Source: JAJTHJ01 sp046316025 (GTDB taxonomy: Bacteria; Pseudomonadota; Gammaproteobacteria; Burkholderiales; Burkholderiaceae_F). From it: 13,483 nucleotides of DNA. The notes under the pieces are model-generated. The model searched no databases. It saw only the letters and a program-made list of their open reading frames with translations, and had not been told where the DNA came from. Shown here one piece after another: positions 12,728 through 13,483 of this stretch. Positions within the stretch are counted from its first letter, which is position 1. The number at the start of each line of letters is the position of its first letter. A program made the translations under genes and the position numbers. Location: assembly GCA_046316025.1 (NCBI GenBank), contig JBKCXU010000142.1:1-13483 (forward strand). Direction: 5' to 3'.

Positions 12728-13483
12728 TGCGACACTCCCGGGACCGTGGCCCCCGTGACCGGATCGACAAAGGGCGGGAACACCGGCGGATACATCGGCG
12801 CGACACCGTGCTTGACCGCCCACAGGTACCAGTTGTCCACCACGGTGCCGGTGAGCAGGATGCCGATACCGCCGGTGAGGGTGGTCAGCACCGCAAACCA
12901 CCAGGCCCAGCGGTGGATCGATTCGATCGTGGCGTTGAAGCCCATCGTCCAGCGCCAGAAGAGCGCGGCGCGCTCCGAGGCGGTGCCCCGATCGGTGATC
13001 TGCTCCAGCTCACGCTCGCCGCCGAAGCGGCTGACCGCGAGAATCGTCGCCCCGTGCATGGCGAACAGCAGCGTCGAGCCGTACAGGAAGGCGATCGACA
13101 GCGCGTGGAACGGGTTGTAAAAGAGGTTGCCGTAGCGGATCGAGAACGCCGCCGTCCAGTCCAGGTGCGGGAAGATCCCGAACGGCACCGCCTCGCTCCA
13201 GCTGCCCATGAAGACCGGACGGATCAGGCCCAGCACCAGGAACAGCCAGATAGCACTGGCAAAGGCCCAGGCCACATGCTTGCCCATGCCAAGCGCCTCG
13301 GCGCGCAGATAGGTGCGCACCCACCAGGTCAGCACCGAGATCAGCAGGAAGAAGCTGGCGATCAGCCACAACCCGCCTTCGCCCAGCGGTGCAAATCCAA
13401 GGCCGTATTCCGGTGCCGGCGGTTCCAGCGCCATGTAGAACAGGTCACGCAGGAAGACGGCCGGGTTGAACCCCGCCTGATAC
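12724..13483 (-). CDS. pufM: Photosynthetic reaction centre M subunit PufM (partial, 5' end outside window)
   Basis: PufM is one of the two core RC membrane subunits holding bacteriochlorophylls, bacteriopheophytin, QA and the iron. The visible 252 residues start at YQAGFNPAVFLRDLFYMALE and continue to the stop; about 75 N-terminal residues lie beyond the window. Diagnostic stretches are GLWLIASFF, GSWSEAVPFGIF, the special-pair His in NPFHALSIAFLYG, the iron-ligand His in MHGATILAVSRFGGERELEQ (with its Glu), the QA-site Trp in FWRWTMGFN, and the second iron His in IHRWAWW. The C-terminus is extended (YPPVFPPFVDPVTGATVPGVSQ), as is usual in species with a bound PufC cytochrome. The Met at 13434 is internal, not the start. 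It is coupled to pufC by an ATGA overlap. Confidence 0.97.
   Translation of the reverse strand, partial: YQAGFNPAVFLRDLFYMALEPPAPEYGLGFAPLGEGGLWLIASFFLLISVLTWWVRTYLRAEALGMGKHVAWAFASAIWLFLVLGLIRPVFMGSWSEAVPFGIFPHLDWTAAFSIRYGNLFYNPFHALSIAFLYGSTLLFAMHGATILAVSRFGGERELEQITDRGTASERAALFWRWTMGFNATIESIHRWAWWFAVLTTLTGGIGILLTGTVVDNWYLWAVKHGVAPMYPPVFPPFVDPVTGATVPGVSQ

Noticed and set aside
12724..13434. PufM starting at the Met at 13434
   Set aside because: The frame continues upstream with conserved PufM sequence (YQAGFNPAVFLRDLF) to the window edge; this Met is internal.
1..13483. CRISPR arrays, tRNA or rRNA genes, insertion-sequence transposases
   Set aside because: I looked for direct-repeat arrays, cloverleaf-like segments and transposase motifs and saw none.

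Overview
The window is part of the photosynthesis gene cluster of a purple phototrophic proteobacterium. High GC, a photosynthetic reaction centre (RC) with a tetraheme PufC, an oxygen-dependent cyclase (AcsF), an LH2 alpha chain with an Ala/Pro-rich tail, and the order bchM-lhaA-puhA-puhB-puhC-acsF-puhE point to a Rubrivivax-like betaproteobacterium (Burkholderiales). The taxonomic assignment is inference; no rRNA or marker gene is present.

Left part, plus strand. Positions 35-1884 hold two genes not tied to photosynthesis: a TPMT-type methyltransferase and a lone PotA-type ABC ATPase, separated by a perfect 28-bp inverted repeat. After a 170-bp MITE-like inverted repeat (1923-2092) comes a compact run at 2157-8590: bchM, lhaA, puhA, puhB, puhC, acsF, puhE and a 69-aa two-helix membrane protein of unknown function. 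Most junctions are overlaps or short gaps, so this looks like one transcription unit. It makes Mg-protoporphyrin monomethyl ester (BchM), closes the fifth ring with O2 (AcsF), encodes the RC H subunit (PuhA), and supplies assembly factors for RC and LH1 (LhaA, PuhB, PuhC, PuhE).

Middle. A YafQ/DinJ-type toxin-antitoxin pair (8601-9132, minus strand), with a palindromic operator upstream, sits exactly where the two photosynthesis blocks converge.

Right part, minus strand, read from the right edge: pufM (cut by the window end), pufC, then the small antenna genes pucB and pucA, a strong intrinsic terminator, and pucC. LH2 genes therefore directly follow the reaction-centre operon. The 51-aa pucB is easily missed because it is so short.

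Three observations stand out. (1) LH2 alpha carries Phe-Leu at the positions (44/45) that are Tyr-Trp in B850 antennae; Phe-Leu is the signature of the blue-shifted B800-820 (LH3) complex. LH2 beta also has Gln in place of the Arg that hydrogen-bonds B800. (2) PufC carries an OmpA-like C-terminal domain fused to the tetraheme cytochrome. (3) Three copies of one palindromic repeat family interrupt gene junctions, two of them inside photosynthesis operons.
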